The notes beneath the pieces were generated by a model. That model had not been told where the DNA came from, did not search any database, and saw nothing but the letters and a program-made list of their open reading frames with translations. From Flavobacterium johnsoniae (GTDB lineage Bacteria; Bacteroidota; Bacteroidia; Flavobacteriales; Flavobacteriaceae), in contig NZ_MLFK01000009.1 of the NCBI RefSeq assembly GCF_001879205.1, positions 310,001-374,000 on the forward strand: 64,000 bases of DNA, written 5' to 3'. Positions 63,874 to 64,000 of this stretch are shown here, one piece after another. How positions within the stretch are numbered: position 1 is the stretch's first letter; each line of letters begins with the position of its first letter. The translations under genes and the position numbers were made by a program.

Positions 63874-64000
63874 TTAAAAAGTGAGTTGTATTCCGGCAGT
63901 AATTACTTTTAATGGGGGTAAAAATCCAATAGTACTTTCTGGGTCTCCATCCTCATAAGGCGTAAAAGTCAAGAGGTTTTGGCCATTTATTGTAAACAGA
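63874..64000 (-). CDS. SusC/RagA family TonB-dependent receptor, 3' end only
   Basis: Only the last 41 codons are inside the window: LFTINGQNLLTFTPY, then GDPEST and VITAGIQLTF followed by stop. This C-terminus is diagnostic for SusC-type beta-barrel receptors. The rest lies to the right. It forms the channel for the SusD protein next to it. Confidence 0.9.
   Translation of the reverse strand, partial: LFTINGQNLLTFTPYEDGDPESTIGFLPPLKVITAGIQLTF

Noticed and set aside
1..64000. tRNA and rRNA genes
   Set aside because: No cloverleaf-like or rRNA-like stretch was seen; a covariance-model search was not possible.

Overview
The window comes from a Bacteroidota genome, most likely Flavobacteriaceae (Flavobacterium/Chryseobacterium type). 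The evidence is a CTnDOT-type tra operon, a SusC/SusD pair, RteC, a DUF6520-like peptide, AT-rich intergenic DNA and weak ribosome binding sites. Everything here was read from sequence and remembered family motifs; no database was searched.

Layout. (1) 1-2.9 kb: chromosome-like genes for a sorbosone-type dehydrogenase (cut by the left edge), a secreted SMP-30-like beta-propeller and a catalase-family heme protein, closed by a terminator. (2) 3-17.4 kb: an accessory region that looks like an array of four modules read on the minus strand. Each module has a shared leader/promoter (R, about 100 bp upstream of the first gene), a different gene set, and an 80-bp imperfect palindrome (P) downstream. 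Remnants of one acidic-protein gene (A) lie between modules; an intact relative is at 3828-4382. The gene sets include defence-like proteins: a TIR-like protein, a nuclease-STAND NTPase, a PD-(D/E)XK protein, a DUF3592-like membrane protein, and two near-identical copies of an unknown protein. (3) 17.5-53.6 kb: an integrative and conjugative element. It has ssb, a DUF932 gene and a PRTRC cluster that resembles a ubiquitin-like conjugation set (C = Ub-like, B = E2-like, ThiF = E1-like). It continues with the tra operon (traN to traA, minus strand), an oriT-like hairpin region, mobA/mobB/coupling protein, a 7.5-kb cargo block, then an ORF6N gene, topB, a DUF3945 gene, an excisionase-like HTH gene and rteC. 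No integrase or att site is visible. (4) 53.7-57.7 kb: a PLP-enzyme/acyltransferase fusion divergent from a STAS-like gene and an AraC-type PAS regulator, with four 21-bp direct repeats between them. (5) 57.8-64 kb: a MauE-like membrane protein, a Cys-containing secreted peptide, an S9 peptidase, SusD, and the last codons of SusC.

How the genes work together. The Tra proteins build the mating channel, MobA/MobB nick oriT, and the VirD4-like protein couples DNA to the channel; TopB, SSB and PRTRC proteins probably support DNA handling. The cargo block holds SDR oxidoreductases, AraC and TetR regulators, a GyrI-like protein, a saccharopine-dehydrogenase-like enzyme, NTF2-like proteins and a DNA glycosylase. 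Four matching palindromes ahead of four cargo genes suggest a TetR regulon. The strongest candidate for an undescribed system is the R/P module array at 3-17 kb; the PRTRC cluster and the phased repeats at 56.2 kb come next.
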